A DNA stretch of 64,000 nt from the NCBI GenBank assembly GCA_003020945.1, contig PXRU01000029.1, positions 1 to 64,000 on the forward strand, given 5' to 3'. Below are positions 17,429 through 27,281 of the stretch, piece after piece (the first letter of the stretch is position 1; the number at the start of each line of letters is the position of its first letter). The DNA is from Halobacteriales archaeon QS_6_71_20. GTDB lineage: Archaea; Halobacteriota; Halobacteria; Halobacteriales; Haloferacaceae. A model generated the notes under the pieces. That model was given only the letters and a program-made list of their open reading frames with translations, did not search any database and was not told where the DNA came from. A program made the position numbers and the translations under genes.

Positions 17429-19471
17429 CAGACGATCCGGAACATGAGGTACGCCGACAGCAGCATGATCGCGGCGTGTTTCACCCCGTCGCTGACGTCG
17501 CCCTCGCCGAGCTGCCCGGCGATGATCCCCGAGCAGATCCCCTGGATCGCCGCCGCGTGATAGAACAGGGTGAGGTACCGGTCGGTGTCGGCGCCGCCGA
17601 ACCCGCCGACGACCCCGGTGGAGACGCCGCCGACCGAGTCGCCGGGCGGCCCGGAGAGCTGTGCCCCCTCGATCGCCGGGACGAACGCGACCGCCAGCGC
17701 CGCGATGATCCCGAGGAAGACGGCGAAGGAGATGTAGATCACCAGCAGGTACGTCACCATCACCCGTCGCCGCTCCCGGCGGAGCCGGCGGGTGGCGCGC
17801 GCCTCGTCGGCGGCGATCTCGAGCACCGGCGCGACGTCGCCGCTGGCCTCGATCGCGTTCGTCACCAGCGCGACCGCGCGCGACACCATCGGCGACCGGA
17901 CGCGGTCGCGGAGCTTCGGAGGTGCCGAGCCGCTCGATGCTGTCCACGACGCTCATCCCCGCGTCGTTGATGCTGGCCATCCGGTCGAGGAAGTCCGGCA
18001 CCGCGCGCTCGATCGCCCGCGTCCGCCGCTCGTCGAGCTCGTAGGCCGTCCCGTACGCGACGAGCACGACCAGCGTCGCCTCGATCGCCGGGGAGTCGAC
18101 GATCCGGGCGAACGGCAGCGGCGACAGCGGGACCGCGCCGACCCGCGCCCACACCCACCAGAGCCCGAACGGGACGGTGACCCACAGCGTGTTCGCCGGC
18201 CGCTCCAGCACCAGCTTCCGCGGCCGGCCGACGGTCCGGACGAGCCCGGCGACGCGGTCGTAGGCGGCGAGCCGCTCCCGGGCGAGGCGCCAGCGGTCGC
18301 CGGCGGCGCCGTCCGCGACGGCGCCCCCGTCCGCGCGGGCACCGCCGCCGGCGTCGCCGTCGCCGACGCGGGGCGTCGACGCGGCCCGGACCCGAGGGTC
18401 GCCGGCGCGGTCGTCGACCTGGAACGAGTCGCCGACCGACCGCGTGATGGCGTCGACGTAGACGACGAAGCCGAGGCTCGCCAGCGGGACGCCCAGGTAC
18501 ACCACCGCCCGCAGCAGCGGCAGCGTGTCCTGGAGCACGATCCCGATGACGACGAGGATCGTGACGAAGAACAGCGGCCCGGCGACCAGCACGGTCACGT
18601 ACGCCTCCGCGAACGTCGAGAGCAGCTCCAGGTACTGCCCCTGTTGGGCCTCGGCCTCCTCCTGGTAGCGCTCGTACTGGTCGCGGAGGAACGCCGAGAG
18701 GCTGCGGCCGCTCCCGAGCACGGACGCGAGGTTCTCGCCGAACTCCGACATCGACTCCGCGGGGGTCCGCGCCGAGACGCGCTCGAGCGCGGTGAGCACG
18801 TCGGTTCCGAACGTGTTCATGTCCCGGACGCCGACGCCCAGTTCGCGGGCCGCCTCCCCGTACACGTCCTCGTTGCGAGCCAGCGTGTTCATCACGGTCG
18901 GGAACGCCATGCCCGACCGCGACAGCGCGTACACGAACGCGACGGTCCGGGGGAGCGTCGCCTCCACCTGCCCGGCCCGCGCCTTCGCCCGCTGCCGGAG
19001 CAGCTCCCACCGGAGCCAGTACACCGCAAGCGCGGAGCCGGGGCCGACCGTCGCCGACGAGATCAGAAGCAGCGGGAACAGCTCCGCGACGCCCAGGTCG
19101 CCGATCCGCGTGAGGTCCGCGAGCAAGTCCAGCGCCGACGGCAGCGCCGCACGGATCGCGTCGCCGCCGACCCGCAGCGACGCGAGCCCGCCCGCGGCGA
19201 CGTAGACGCCGATGACGCCGCCGGCGACCCCCGTCACCGCCGCGTACAGTACCGTTTTCGCGGCGTACGTCCGGTGGGTCGTCCCGACGTGGGCGGCCCG
19301 GAGCCGGTCGAGCTGCTCGCGCTTGCGGGGGCGCTCGCGGGCGACCGCGTCGCCGAACAGGTGGACGGCGACCCGCGTCACGGCGAGGTTCGCCGTCCGG
19401 CTCACGGGCGCGGCGACCACCGGGAGCAGCAGCGCGGCCGCGAGCACGAGCGGGACGAACGAGCCGAGCAT
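17428..19471 (-). pseudogene. Second PilC-like platform protein, frameshifted
   Basis: From the ATG at 19471 the frame encodes a T2SSF membrane protein: hydrophobic start MLGSFVPLVLAAALLLPVV, first F domain with YALSRSGMAFPTVMNTLARN (near 185), helices around 300-340, a Gly/Ala-rich linker and the second F domain with MASINDAGMSVVDSIERLGT. It then loses coherence at SEAPRPRP (about 17905-17925). The rest, RDRVRSPMVSRAVALVTNAI followed by three membrane helices, resumes in another frame and ends at 17428. One indel explains it. Either the gene is inactive or the sequence carries an error. It starts 3 nt after the pilB-like stop. Confidence 0.75.
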
Positions 19472-19474
19472 CGG

Positions 19475-21142
19475 CTACGACCCGGGCTCGCCGTCGAGGC
19501 GGTCGCGGTTCGGCTCGACGGCCGCGTCGGTCGCTTCGGCCGCGTCGATCCGGTCCATCACCCGCTCGGCGTCGGCGTAGTACTCGTTGACCAGGGCCGT
19601 GAACCGGCGGTAGTCGGTGACGCCGTTCTCCCGGAGGTGCGTGAGGAAGCGCCGGCGGTCGCGCATCTCCGTGAGCAGCTCCGACCGGCTCCACCCCCGG
19701 TCGCTTTGGATCTCCTCGAGCAGCGAGGAGTCGTTGCGGCGGAACTCGTCGGTCCCCGCCTCCCACTCGAACACCGACGAGTAGTCCAGCTCGCCGGTCC
19801 GCTGGTCGATGTCGCCGATCTCGCCGACGGTCTTCGCTCGACGGACCCGCTCGCCGCCGAAGCGCGTGAGCGTCTGCACCGACAGTATGTCCAGCGACTG
19901 CACCATCGCCCGCGGCACGTTGATCGGCTCGTTCTCCAGACGGTTGATCACCGTCTCGATCGAGTCGGCGTGCATCGTCGAGAACGTCGTGTGACCGGTG
20001 TTCATCGCCTGGAACAGGGTGAGCGCCTCCGCCCCCCGCACCTCGCCGACGACGATGTACTCCGGGCGGTGTCGCAGCGCCGACCGCAGCAGGTCGTACA
20101 TGTCGATGTCCTCGCCCTCGCCCGTCCGCTCGCGCGTCACCGACGAGAGCCAGTTGTCGTGGTACAGCGACAGCTCGCGGGTGTCCTCGATGGTGAGCAC
20201 CTTCGAGCGCGGCGGGACGAACATCGACACGGCGTTCATCGAGGTGGTCTTCCCGGAGGCGGTGCCGCCGGCGAAGATGAGGCTCTTGTTGTGCTCGATG
20301 CACAGCCAGAAGTACGCCATCTGCTCGACGGAGAAGGTGCCGTACTCGACCAGGTCGATCGGGGTGAACGGCTCCTCGGCGTACTGGCGGATCGTGAACG
20401 CCGACCCCCGCGGGGTGACCTCCTCCCCGAGCGCCAGCTCCGCCCGCGAGCCGTCCGGCAGCGTCGTCTCGACGATGGGGTCCCCGACGGAGATGTGTCG
20501 CCCCGACCGCTGGGCGAGCCGGATGACGTAGTTGTCGAGGTCCTCCCGCTCGAAGACGACGTTCGTCTCGATGTCGGTGTACCCGTCGTGGTAGACGAAG
20601 ACGGGGAGGTCGTAGCCGTCACAGGAGATGTCCTCGATGTGGCGGTCCGACAGGAGCGCGTCGACCTTGCCGAAGCCGCGGAAGTCGCGCCGGAGGTAGT
20701 ACAGCAGGCTGTGGAACGTCCCCATCCCGGCGTCGACGCCGTACTGCTCCAGCAGCGTCCGCAGCTCGGCCCGCAGCGTGTCGTCGTCCGCCTCGCCCGC
20801 GTCGTCGCGGTACAGCAGCGGGTCGCGGATGTCGTCGACGACGCGGCGGAACAGCGACAGCTCGAACTCGTCCAGTTCGGGTTCGACGACGTGGTACAGG
20901 TGGTTGTCGTTCTCGGTGTCGTAGGTGACGACGACGTACGCGTACGGGGCGTTCACCCAGTAGCGCTCCACCTCGTCGTGGCCGGGCGGCGCCTCGAACT
21001 CGGCGAGGGGGCCGTCCGCCGCCGGGTCGAACGGGCGCACCGACAGGTCGGCCCCGCGCAACACCTCGACGGTCCGGGCGAGCCTCCGGCGCAGCGCCGA
21101 CAGGCGGCTCTCCCCGACTCCGGACTCCGTCTCCCCCGACAT
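19475..21142 (-). CDS. Second PilB-like secretion ATPase (T2SSE family)
   Basis: 555 aa, about half the length of the other PilB because the long N-terminal region and the acidic tail are absent. Conserved parts: RHIEDISCDGYDLPVFVYH (near 170), Walker A GGTASGKTTS (291-300), Asp box IEDTRELSLYH, Walker B RPEYIVVGEVRGAE (near 355) and the His box TGHTTFSTMHADS. It forms a two-gene unit with the frameshifted pilC-like gene, and no pilin genes lie beside it, so it may assemble a different appendage or use pilins encoded elsewhere. ATG at 21142. Confidence 0.9.
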   Translation of the reverse strand: MSGETESGVGESRLSALRRRLARTVEVLRGADLSVRPFDPAADGPLAEFEAPPGHDEVERYWVNAPYAYVVVTYDTENDNHLYHVVEPELDEFELSLFRRVVDDIRDPLLYRDDAGEADDDTLRAELRTLLEQYGVDAGMGTFHSLLYYLRRDFRGFGKVDALLSDRHIEDISCDGYDLPVFVYHDGYTDIETNVVFEREDLDNYVIRLAQRSGRHISVGDPIVETTLPDGSRAELALGEEVTPRGSAFTIRQYAEEPFTPIDLVEYGTFSVEQMAYFWLCIEHNKSLIFAGGTASGKTTSMNAVSMFVPPRSKVLTIEDTRELSLYHDNWLSSVTRERTGEGEDIDMYDLLRSALRHRPEYIVVGEVRGAEALTLFQAMNTGHTTFSTMHADSIETVINRLENEPINVPRAMVQSLDILSVQTLTRFGGERVRRAKTVGEIGDIDQRTGELDYSSVFEWEAGTDEFRRNDSSLLEEIQSDRGWSRSELLTEMRDRRRFLTHLRENGVTDYRRFTALVNEYYADAERVMDRIDAAEATDAAVEPNRDRLDGEPGS

Positions 21143-21223
21143 ACGTGGTTACGAGGCGTTGGCGGGTGTGGTACTTAAGTTCCCCACCACGGATCGCGGC
21201 GTCGATACTCGGCGGCGATCCCC

Positions 21224-21757
21224 CTACGGGACCCGCTCGGCCCGGAGGAGGACGACGCCGAGCACGAGCTGGACGACGGCGCCGAGCGGCACGGACACCC
21301 CCGCGAGCCCGCCGCCGACGCCGAGAGAGACGCCGAGGAACCGGTTCGGGAACAGCGCCGAGGCCGCGAGGAAGCAGACCGCGGCGACAAGCAGCAGCCC
21401 GCCCAGCAGGGCGACGGGGTCGACCGGCCACGCCTCGGCGCGCTCCTCCTCGCGGTAGTAGTAGAGGGAGACGCCGAACGCCGCGAGCATCACCGCGGCG
21501 CCGACGAGCCAGACCCCGAACGCCGCCTGCACGGAGGTGCCGCTCTGGAGGAGGTACGCCGACACCGGCGTCGAGACGTCCGTCGCCCGGACGAACGGGA
21601 CGCCGAACGCGTAGCGGACCTGGAGGAACGGGAAGCGGACGAACAGAACGCTCCCGCCGCTCACCGTCGCGTGGAAGACGTTCCACGGCAGCAGCAGCGT
21701 GAGCCACGTCGACAGCACGGCGAGTTCGCCGGCGTACTCCGAGCGGACCCAGACCAT
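21224..21757 (-). CDS. Haloarchaeal multi-pass membrane protein (DUF7549-like)
   Basis: 177 aa with about four membrane helices. The start MVWVRSEYAGELAVLSTWLT and the FVRFPFLQVRYAFG segment match a haloarchaeal family I know as DUF7549; no function is established. The ATG at 21757 is preferred because the family starts with MVWVRSEYAGE; an upstream in-frame start would add 19 Pro/Arg-rich residues. It is a single gene with no evident operon partner. Confidence 0.75.
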   Translation of the reverse strand: MVWVRSEYAGELAVLSTWLTLLLPWNVFHATVSGGSVLFVRFPFLQVRYAFGVPFVRATDVSTPVSAYLLQSGTSVQAAFGVWLVGAAVMLAAFGVSLYYYREEERAEAWPVDPVALLGGLLLVAAVCFLAASALFPNRFLGVSLGVGGGLAGVSVPLGAVVQLVLGVVLLRAERVP

Positions 21758-21910
21758 GTGCCCCGGCCGCGGGGGCGGCGAATAAATCGCCCGGAACCCG
21801 CGTCGGGCGGACACTCTCCGGCGGCTTCCCGACCGACCGGACCGCGGGGCGGTCGTCGTCGTAGAGGGCGTTACGTACTTACACGCCGATCCCCTACACT
21901 AGAATACTGA

Positions 21911-22384
21911 ATGAGGCGCGACTACTTCCAGTTGGATGTGGACCACGTGGACTGGGTCGACAGCGACACCGACCCGGAGAAGCCACACGTGTATATCGAC
22001 TTCCGCGGCCCCGAGGACTCCCTTCGAGAGCGCCTCTCCGGCACGGACGGCGAACTGCTCGACGCCGAGGAGACCGACGTCGCGTTCCGCCTGCAGGGCG
22101 ACCACGAACGCGACTCCGACGCCGCCGGCGTCGTGGGGGTGACCAACCGGATCACCGGCGACTTCGTCCTCGAACTGAACGAGGACGCCGAGGACGTGCT
22201 TCGATTCATCACGGCGGCCCGGGAGTACGGCCGCGAGAGCGACGGCGACGGGCGCTACCGCGTCGAGATCGACCTCGACGGCGAGTCGCTGGTCGACTAC
22301 GAGAAGGAGACGTTCCTGGTGTACGACGCCGACGGCAACCTCCTCCGCCGGGAGAGCCTCATCCCGTCGGGCGTCGAGCTCTGA
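21911..22384 (+). CDS. DUF5793 family protein
   Basis: 157 aa, very acidic and soluble. The N-terminus MRRDYFQLDVDHVDWVDSDT and the central TNRITGDFVLELNEDAEDVL match the haloarchaeal DUF5793 family, whose function is unknown. A TATA-like ACTTACAC lies about 30 nt before the ATG, so the gene is probably leaderless. Single gene. Confidence 0.8.
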   Translation: MRRDYFQLDVDHVDWVDSDTDPEKPHVYIDFRGPEDSLRERLSGTDGELLDAEETDVAFRLQGDHERDSDAAGVVGVTNRITGDFVLELNEDAEDVLRFITAAREYGRESDGDGRYRVEIDLDGESLVDYEKETFLVYDADGNLLRRESLIPSGVEL

Positions 22385-22396
22385 GGGATCGCCGCC

Positions 22397-22891
22397 TCAG
22401 GACCGCTCGAACGCGTATCTGTTCTCCGGATACGGCTCGCCGGCGATCCGTGTCTCCGCCTCGCCCTCGCGTTCGAAGCCGAACGACCGGTAGAACGCGT
22501 TGCCGGGCTCGTTGTCCGAAAGCACCATCGCGTGGATCCGCTCGACGCCGCGGTCGAACAGGTCGTCGCGGACGCGCTCCAGCAGGCTTCCCCCGACGCC
22601 CTCCCCGCGGGCCTCGGGACGGACGTACAGGCGGAGCACGTGACCGGACGCGTCGTCCCCGTCGACGAGCCCGTGCGCGAATCCGACGACGTCGCCGTCG
22701 CGTTCGGCCACGTACAGCAGTTCGTCGTCCGCCGAAAGCGCCCCGGCGAGGCGGTCGGGGTCGTACCACTCCTCGAACCCGTCCTCGACGGCCTCGCGGC
22801 TCAGGATGTCCGGGTAGTCCGCCTCCCAGGAGTCGCCGGCGACCCGTCTGATCGGGTCCACGTCGGCCGCGACCGCCCGTCTCACTGTCAT
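22397..22891 (-). CDS. GNAT family N-acetyltransferase
   Basis: 164 aa. The acetyl-CoA binding motif is RPEARGEGVGGSLLERV (residues 93-109), preceded by HVLRLYV; the C-terminal SDNEPGNAFYRSFGFEREGE is the usual GNAT motif B. The acceptor substrate is unknown. The ATG at 22891 gives MTVRRAVAADVDPIRRVA, a typical GNAT opening. It is convergent with the DUF5793 gene (12 bp between stops). Confidence 0.88.
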   Translation of the reverse strand: MTVRRAVAADVDPIRRVAGDSWEADYPDILSREAVEDGFEEWYDPDRLAGALSADDELLYVAERDGDVVGFAHGLVDGDDASGHVLRLYVRPEARGEGVGGSLLERVRDDLFDRGVERIHAMVLSDNEPGNAFYRSFGFEREGEAETRIAGEPYPENRYAFERS

Positions 22892-23011
22892 ACGGTACCA
22901 TCCCGCTCGGTCGACGTAGCCGTTTCGGCGCCTCCGTTCGGTCCGCCCGGCGGCCCGGAGACGCCGTTTCGAACCGGAAGCGCCATTTCCCTCACCGGGC
23001 GTACTGAAGCC

Positions 23012-23737
23012 GTGAAGAACGTCACCGACCGCGTCTCGAACCCCTTCGGGATGTGCCCCGACTGCGACCGGTTCGTCCCCGGCTACGGCGACGCGAACGC
23101 CGACTTCCACGTCGTCGGCGACCACCCGGGCGTCCACGGCGGGGTCGAAACCGGCGTGCCGTTCACCGGCTCCGCCGCCGGCGAGCGACTGCTCGCGGCG
23201 CTCGTCCGCGCCGGCCTGCTCGGGTCCGCGGGCGAGTCCCCCGAGGTCGCCGCGACGTTCCTCTCGTATCTCCACATGTGCGTGCCGGAGGGGGAGCGTG
23301 CGGCCGCCGACGGCTCGCCCACCCCGGCGTCGTACGAGGACATGGAGCGGTTCTTCGACGCCGAGGTGCGCGCCATCGCGGCGCACGTGCTGCTCCCGGT
23401 CGGGGCGCGGGCGACCCGACACGTGCTGGAGACGTTCACCGCGCAGGCCCACAAGACGACGGTCGACATGGACGAACTGCACGGCCGAGAGATCGTGGGC
23501 GCCGGCTGGCTGGTCCTCCCGGTCAAGGACCCGGCCGACTGGACGACCCGCGACGCCGCGGCCGGGTCCGACCCCGCCGACGGGCGAGACGCGGACGACG
23601 CCGACAACGCCGGCGACGGCGCGACCGACGCCGACAGGCTCGTCGACGCCGTCGACACGCTCCGGTCGACGGACTTCCGCCGCGAGTCCGACCTGGGTCG
23701 GTTCGTCGCCGGCGCCGACCCGTACATGGTTCGGTGA
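23012..23737 (+). CDS. Uracil-DNA glycosylase family protein
   Basis: 241 aa. VGDHPGVHGGVETGVPFTGS near residue 30 corresponds to motif 1 of the uracil-DNA glycosylase superfamily (G-x-P-G...PF-x-G). A CPDC pair near residue 15 could contribute to a metal or iron-sulfur site, but I see no full four-Cys set, so it may not be a standard type 4 enzyme. Residues 180-205 are a low-complexity Asp/Ala insert. The GTG at 23012 gives the family start KNVTDRVSNPFGMCP. Activity on uracil is inferred from the fold. Confidence 0.72.
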   Translation: MKNVTDRVSNPFGMCPDCDRFVPGYGDANADFHVVGDHPGVHGGVETGVPFTGSAAGERLLAALVRAGLLGSAGESPEVAATFLSYLHMCVPEGERAAADGSPTPASYEDMERFFDAEVRAIAAHVLLPVGARATRHVLETFTAQAHKTTVDMDELHGREIVGAGWLVLPVKDPADWTTRDAAAGSDPADGRDADDADNAGDGATDADRLVDAVDTLRSTDFRRESDLGRFVAGADPYMVR

Positions 23738-23924
23738 CCGGACGACGGCCCCCCGTCCGGGTCGGAATCCCGGCTCGTTCGGATGGTCCCCCGCCTCGGG
23801 TCCGTCGCGACCGCGACCGGTCGTCGACTCCGGTGGGCTCCACAGGCGCGTTCACAGTGTCGTTCGGCATATGAGTTTGTGGCATCGATTAGGACCCTCC
23901 CTGCCGCCCGGCGGGGGGAACCCC

Positions 23925-24605
23925 TCACGAGTCGCCGGCGGCCCGGTCGAGCGCGTCGGGGTCGGAGACGGGGTCGCCGTGGCCCGGGGCGACCGTCTCG
24001 GGGTCGGTCGCCTCGGCGAGGCACCGGACGCTGCGGTCGTTCTCCGCCCGGTCGCGGCTGAACAGCCGCGTCGGGGGACGGAGCCGGCCGCCCGACTCCC
24101 GGAGGAGGTCGCCGACGAAGGCGACGCCGAACTCCCCGTGGACGTACGCGACGTGGCCGCGGGTGTGGCCGGGCGTCCGGTGTGCGACGAACGGACCGAT
24201 CTCCCGGCCGTCCTCGACGCGGTAGATCTGGACCTCGGGCGCGTCGACGATCCGCCCGGCGGCGCGCTGGAGCACCCCCTTGCGCGAGCGGAGCGACGGC
24301 CTGTCGCGGCCGACGAGGTAGCGGGCGTCGGGGTCGGCCATGTACACCTCGACGTCGCTGCCGTCGAGGGCGGTATCGTCGTCGACGATCAGCGACAGCC
24401 CCCCGACGTGGTCTGGGTCGTAGTGGGTGAGCAGCACGCGGTCGACGTCCTCGGGCCGGTAGCCGGCGTCGGCGAGGCGGGTCCGGAGGTCGCCGACCGC
24501 CCACGGCGGGCCGGCGTCCACGAGCGTCACCCCATCGTCGTCGACGAGATACGCGTTGACGCCGCCCAGAGAGAGCCGGTAGACGTGGTCGGGCGGAACT
24601 GACAT
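23925..24605 (-). CDS. MBL-fold metallo-hydrolase with variant metal motif
   Basis: 226 aa. The metal motif is LLTHYDPDHVGGL (near residue 58): the usual HxHxDH has Asp in place of the second His. Other ligands are present: TPGHTRGHVAY (near 137), FVGDLLRE and APGHGDPV. Such HxDxDH proteins occur among MBL hydrolases of unknown substrate. The gene is divergent from another MBL gene across a 153-bp gap that should hold both promoters. Confidence 0.85.
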   Translation of the reverse strand: MSVPPDHVYRLSLGGVNAYLVDDDGVTLVDAGPPWAVGDLRTRLADAGYRPEDVDRVLLTHYDPDHVGGLSLIVDDDTALDGSDVEVYMADPDARYLVGRDRPSLRSRKGVLQRAAGRIVDAPEVQIYRVEDGREIGPFVAHRTPGHTRGHVAYVHGEFGVAFVGDLLRESGGRLRPPTRLFSRDRAENDRSVRCLAEATDPETVAPGHGDPVSDPDALDRAAGDS

Positions 24606-24758
24606 GCGGGACCGTACCGTCCCGGAACGGATATGTGGTCCGGATGAGGCGTCCGCCGCCGGTCGGGCGTCGCGTCGGTCCGGTCGCGAGCATCGCCTGC
24701 GGCTCGGCGGCCTGTAGCGTCGGAAGGGTTCTTGTCGCCGGGACGATCATCCGACGGC

Positions 24759-25775
24759 GTGAAGCGGATCCGTCTCACCAACACCGTCTTCGAGGGGCTG
24801 AACGACGTCTACGTGCTCGACGGCGCCGCCGACGGTGCCGACCCGGGGGAGCTGGTGCTCGTCGACGCCGGCGTCGCGCTCCCGGAGGTGCGGGCGGAGC
24901 TCGCGGACGGCCTCTCGGCGCTCGGGCACGAGCTCGCGGACGTCGACCGCGTGCTGCTCACCCACTGGCACCACGACCACGCCGGGCTCGCGGGGGCGAT
25001 CCGCCGGGCGTCGGGCGCGACGATCCACGTCCACGAGGCGGACGCGCCGCTGGTCGCCGGCGACGAGGACAGCGTGGAGCGGCTCCGGGCGCGCCAGCGC
25101 GAGCTGTTCGCGGAGTGGGGGATGCCCGAGGCGACGCGGGCGGAGCTGGTCGAGTTCATGCGCGACCACGCCGACCTGGCCGGCGAGCGGTGCGAGGTCG
25201 AGCCGTTCGCCGACGGCGACAGTCTCGCCGTGAACGGCCGGACGCTGGAGGCGGTCCACCTCCCGGGCCACGCCGCGGGGCTGACGGCGTTTCACGACCC
25301 CGGGGCCGACGAGTCGTTCGTCGGCGACGCGATCCTGCCGAAGTACACCCCGAACGTCGGCGGCGCCGACGTTCGCGTCGAGGACCCGCTCGGGAGCTAC
25401 GTCGACAGCCTGCTCCGGCTGATCGACCGCGACCCCGGCGTGGCGTGGCCGGGCCACCGCGACCGCATCGACGACCCCGCCGGCCGAGCCGCGACGATCC
25501 TCCGCCACCACGTCGAGCGGACCGAGAACGTCGTCGGCGTGCTCCGGGAGTCCGGGCCGGCGACCCCCTGGGCTGTGAGCGCCGCGCTGTTCGGCGACCT
25601 CCACGGCATCCACGTGCTCCACGGTCCCGGCGAGGCGTACGCCCACCTCGACCACCTCGCCCGACACGGCGTCGTCGAGCGGGACGGCGACGAGTACGCG
25701 CTGGTCGCGGAGCCGGACGTCGACGCGCTGTTCCCCGATCCCGGCGTCGACCGCGTCGTCGAGCCGGCGGAGTGA
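24759..25775 (+). CDS. MBL-fold metallo-hydrolase with C-terminal winged helix
   Basis: 338 aa. Canonical HxHxDH motif THWHHDHAGLAGA (near residue 67), HLPGHAAGLTAF (near 165), SFVGDAILPKYTPNVGG and WPGHRDRI. The last 85 residues (PWAVSAALFGDLHGIHVLH to VVERDGDEYALV) look like the winged-helix tail of LACTB2-like hydrolases, some of which cleave RNA. Start is the GTG at 24759, giving VKRIRLTNTVFEGLNDVYVL. The substrate is not determinable. Confidence 0.87.
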   Translation: MKRIRLTNTVFEGLNDVYVLDGAADGADPGELVLVDAGVALPEVRAELADGLSALGHELADVDRVLLTHWHHDHAGLAGAIRRASGATIHVHEADAPLVAGDEDSVERLRARQRELFAEWGMPEATRAELVEFMRDHADLAGERCEVEPFADGDSLAVNGRTLEAVHLPGHAAGLTAFHDPGADESFVGDAILPKYTPNVGGADVRVEDPLGSYVDSLLRLIDRDPGVAWPGHRDRIDDPAGRAATILRHHVERTENVVGVLRESGPATPWAVSAALFGDLHGIHVLHGPGEAYAHLDHLARHGVVERDGDEYALVAEPDVDALFPDPGVDRVVEPAE

Positions 25776-25830
25776 GCCGCACACCCCGAGAACGCAATAC
25801 TGAAACCTCCCTCCGGCGAACGGACGGCAG

Positions 25831-26139
25831 ATGGAACTTCGCGTCATCGAGAAGACGGACGAGGAACTCCGGATCGAGATCGCCGACGAGGACCACACCT
25901 TCATGAACGTGCTGAAGGGGCAGCTGCTCAACACCGACGGCGTCGTCGCCGCGACGTACGACATGAACCCCGAGCAGTCGGGCGGACAGACCGAGCCGAT
26001 CCTCTCGATCAAGACCGAGGACGGGCTGGACCCGCTCGACGCGCTGGGCGCCGCCGCCGGGGACGTCTCGGGGAACATGACGGAGCTGTACGACGACATC
26101 GAGGCCGCGTTCGACGGCGCGGCCGCCGCCGGGTCCTGA
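25831..26139 (+). CDS. rpo11: DNA-directed RNA polymerase subunit Rpo11 (RpoL)
   Basis: 102-aa small subunit that pairs with Rpo3 in assembly of the archaeal polymerase. [20 protein letters not shown] and [18 protein letters not shown] are the family hallmark; the C-terminus has the long helix [20 protein letters not shown]. Slightly longer than many homologues because of an Ala-rich end. Convergent with hisF, 35 bp apart. Confidence 0.95.
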   Translation: MELRVIEKTDEELRIEIADEDHTFMNVLKGQLLNTDGVVAATYDMNPEQSGGQTEPILSIKTEDGLDPLDALGAAAGDVSGNMTELYDDIEAAFDGAAAAGS

Positions 26140-26174
26140 ACGGGGACTCGCGCGTCGCTCCGGCGGCCGCCGCC

Positions 26175-27002
26175 TCAGAGCCGGACGGGGATCCCGCGCT
26201 CGTCGAGGTACCGCTTCACCTCGCCGATGCCGAACTCGTCGAAGTGGAAGACGCTGGCCGCGAGCCCGGCGTCGGCGTTCGCTTCGGCGAACACCTCCTC
26301 CATGTCCCCCGGCCCGCCGCAGCCGGAGGAGGCGATGACGGGCGTCGAGACGGCGTCACAGACGGCCCCAGTCAGCGGGACGTCGTAGCCGTCCTTCGTG
26401 CCGTCGGCGTCGATGGAGTTGACGAACAGTTCGCCGGCGCCGCGTTCCTCGGCCTCCGTCGCCCACGTCACCACGTCCCGTCCGGTCCCCTCGCGTCCCC
26501 CCTTCACGGTGCACTCGAACCAGCACTCCGTCCGCTCCCCGTCGCGCTCGACCTCGACGTAGTGGTCGCCCCCGTCGTCGAACCGCCGTCGGGCGTCGAC
26601 GGAGATGACGATACACTGGCTGCCGAACGCGTCGGCCCCCTCCGTGATCAGTTCGGGACGCTCGATGGCGCCGGAGTTGATCGACACCTTGTCGGCGCCC
26701 GCTCTGAGCGTCTCCTTGATGTCGTCGGTCGTCCGGATGCCGCCGCCGACGGTGAGCGGGATGAAACACTCGTCGGCGACGGCCGACACCGTGTCCAGCA
26801 TCGTCTCGCGTCCCTCGGCGCTGGCGGTGATGTCGAGGAAGACGAACTCGTCGGCGCCGGCCTCGTTGTACTTCCTCGCCATCTCGACGGGGTCGCCGGA
26901 GTACTCCAGGTTCTCGAAGTTGACGCCGGTGTAGACGGCGGCCTCGCCGTCCTCGTCCACGTCGACGTCGATGCAGGGGACGATCCGCTTCGTGAGAGTC
27001 AT
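26175..27002 (-). CDS. hisF: Imidazole glycerol phosphate synthase subunit HisF
   Basis: 275-aa TIM-barrel cyclase that, with HisH, converts PRFAR and ammonia to IGP and AICAR in histidine synthesis. Catalytic Asp residues are in [11 protein letters not shown] (N-terminus) and [13 protein letters not shown] (near 180); phosphate-binding glycines are in [11 protein letters not shown] and [12 protein letters not shown]. An acidic insertion [17 protein letters not shown] follows VISVDA, a common haloarchaeal variation. ATG at 27002. hisH is not in the window. Confidence 0.96.
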   Translation of the reverse strand: MTLTKRIVPCIDVDVDEDGEAAVYTGVNFENLEYSGDPVEMARKYNEAGADEFVFLDITASAEGRETMLDTVSAVADECFIPLTVGGGIRTTDDIKETLRAGADKVSINSGAIERPELITEGADAFGSQCIVISVDARRRFDDGGDHYVEVERDGERTECWFECTVKGGREGTGRDVVTWATEAEERGAGELFVNSIDADGTKDGYDVPLTGAVCDAVSTPVIASSGCGGPGDMEEVFAEANADAGLAASVFHFDEFGIGEVKRYLDERGIPVRL

Positions 27003-27095
27003 ACCACGGGTAGTCCCGAGCGGGGTTTCACCGTTTCGCCCCTCGGCGGTGGCACGGATGGATGTCTTTTTGCCACCGGCGCGACGATGGCGACC

Positions 27096-27254
27096 ATGGC
27101 CGACCACCACGATCACGACTACTTCAAGGAGTTCGACTACGAGCGCGTCACCGCGCCGATGCCGGACGTGACGAGCGGCAGCGCGACCGTCGGCGCCGTC
27201 GTCGCGCTGGTCGGACTGCTCGTCGTCTTCGGCGTCCCGCTGCTGCTCCTGTAG
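27096..27254 (+). CDS. Small single-helix membrane protein (DUF7550-like)
   Basis: 52 aa. [20 protein letters not shown] is a His/Asp-rich cytoplasmic head, followed by one C-terminal helix ([21 protein letters not shown]). Similar tiny proteins are widespread in haloarchaea (I recall DUF7550), with no known role. An ATG three codons earlier (27087) is also possible. Divergent from hisF, and convergent with the lipoprotein gene. Confidence 0.75.
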   Translation: MADHHDHDYFKEFDYERVTAPMPDVTSGSATVGAVVALVGLLVVFGVPLLLL

Positions 27255-27281
27255 GAGGGCTCGCGATCGCGGTCGCGACGC

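Noticed and set aside
17792-21178. A 1128-codon + strand frame over the second pil locus
   Set aside because: Antisense shadow of PilB/PilC, which have clear Walker and F-domain motifs on the minus strand.
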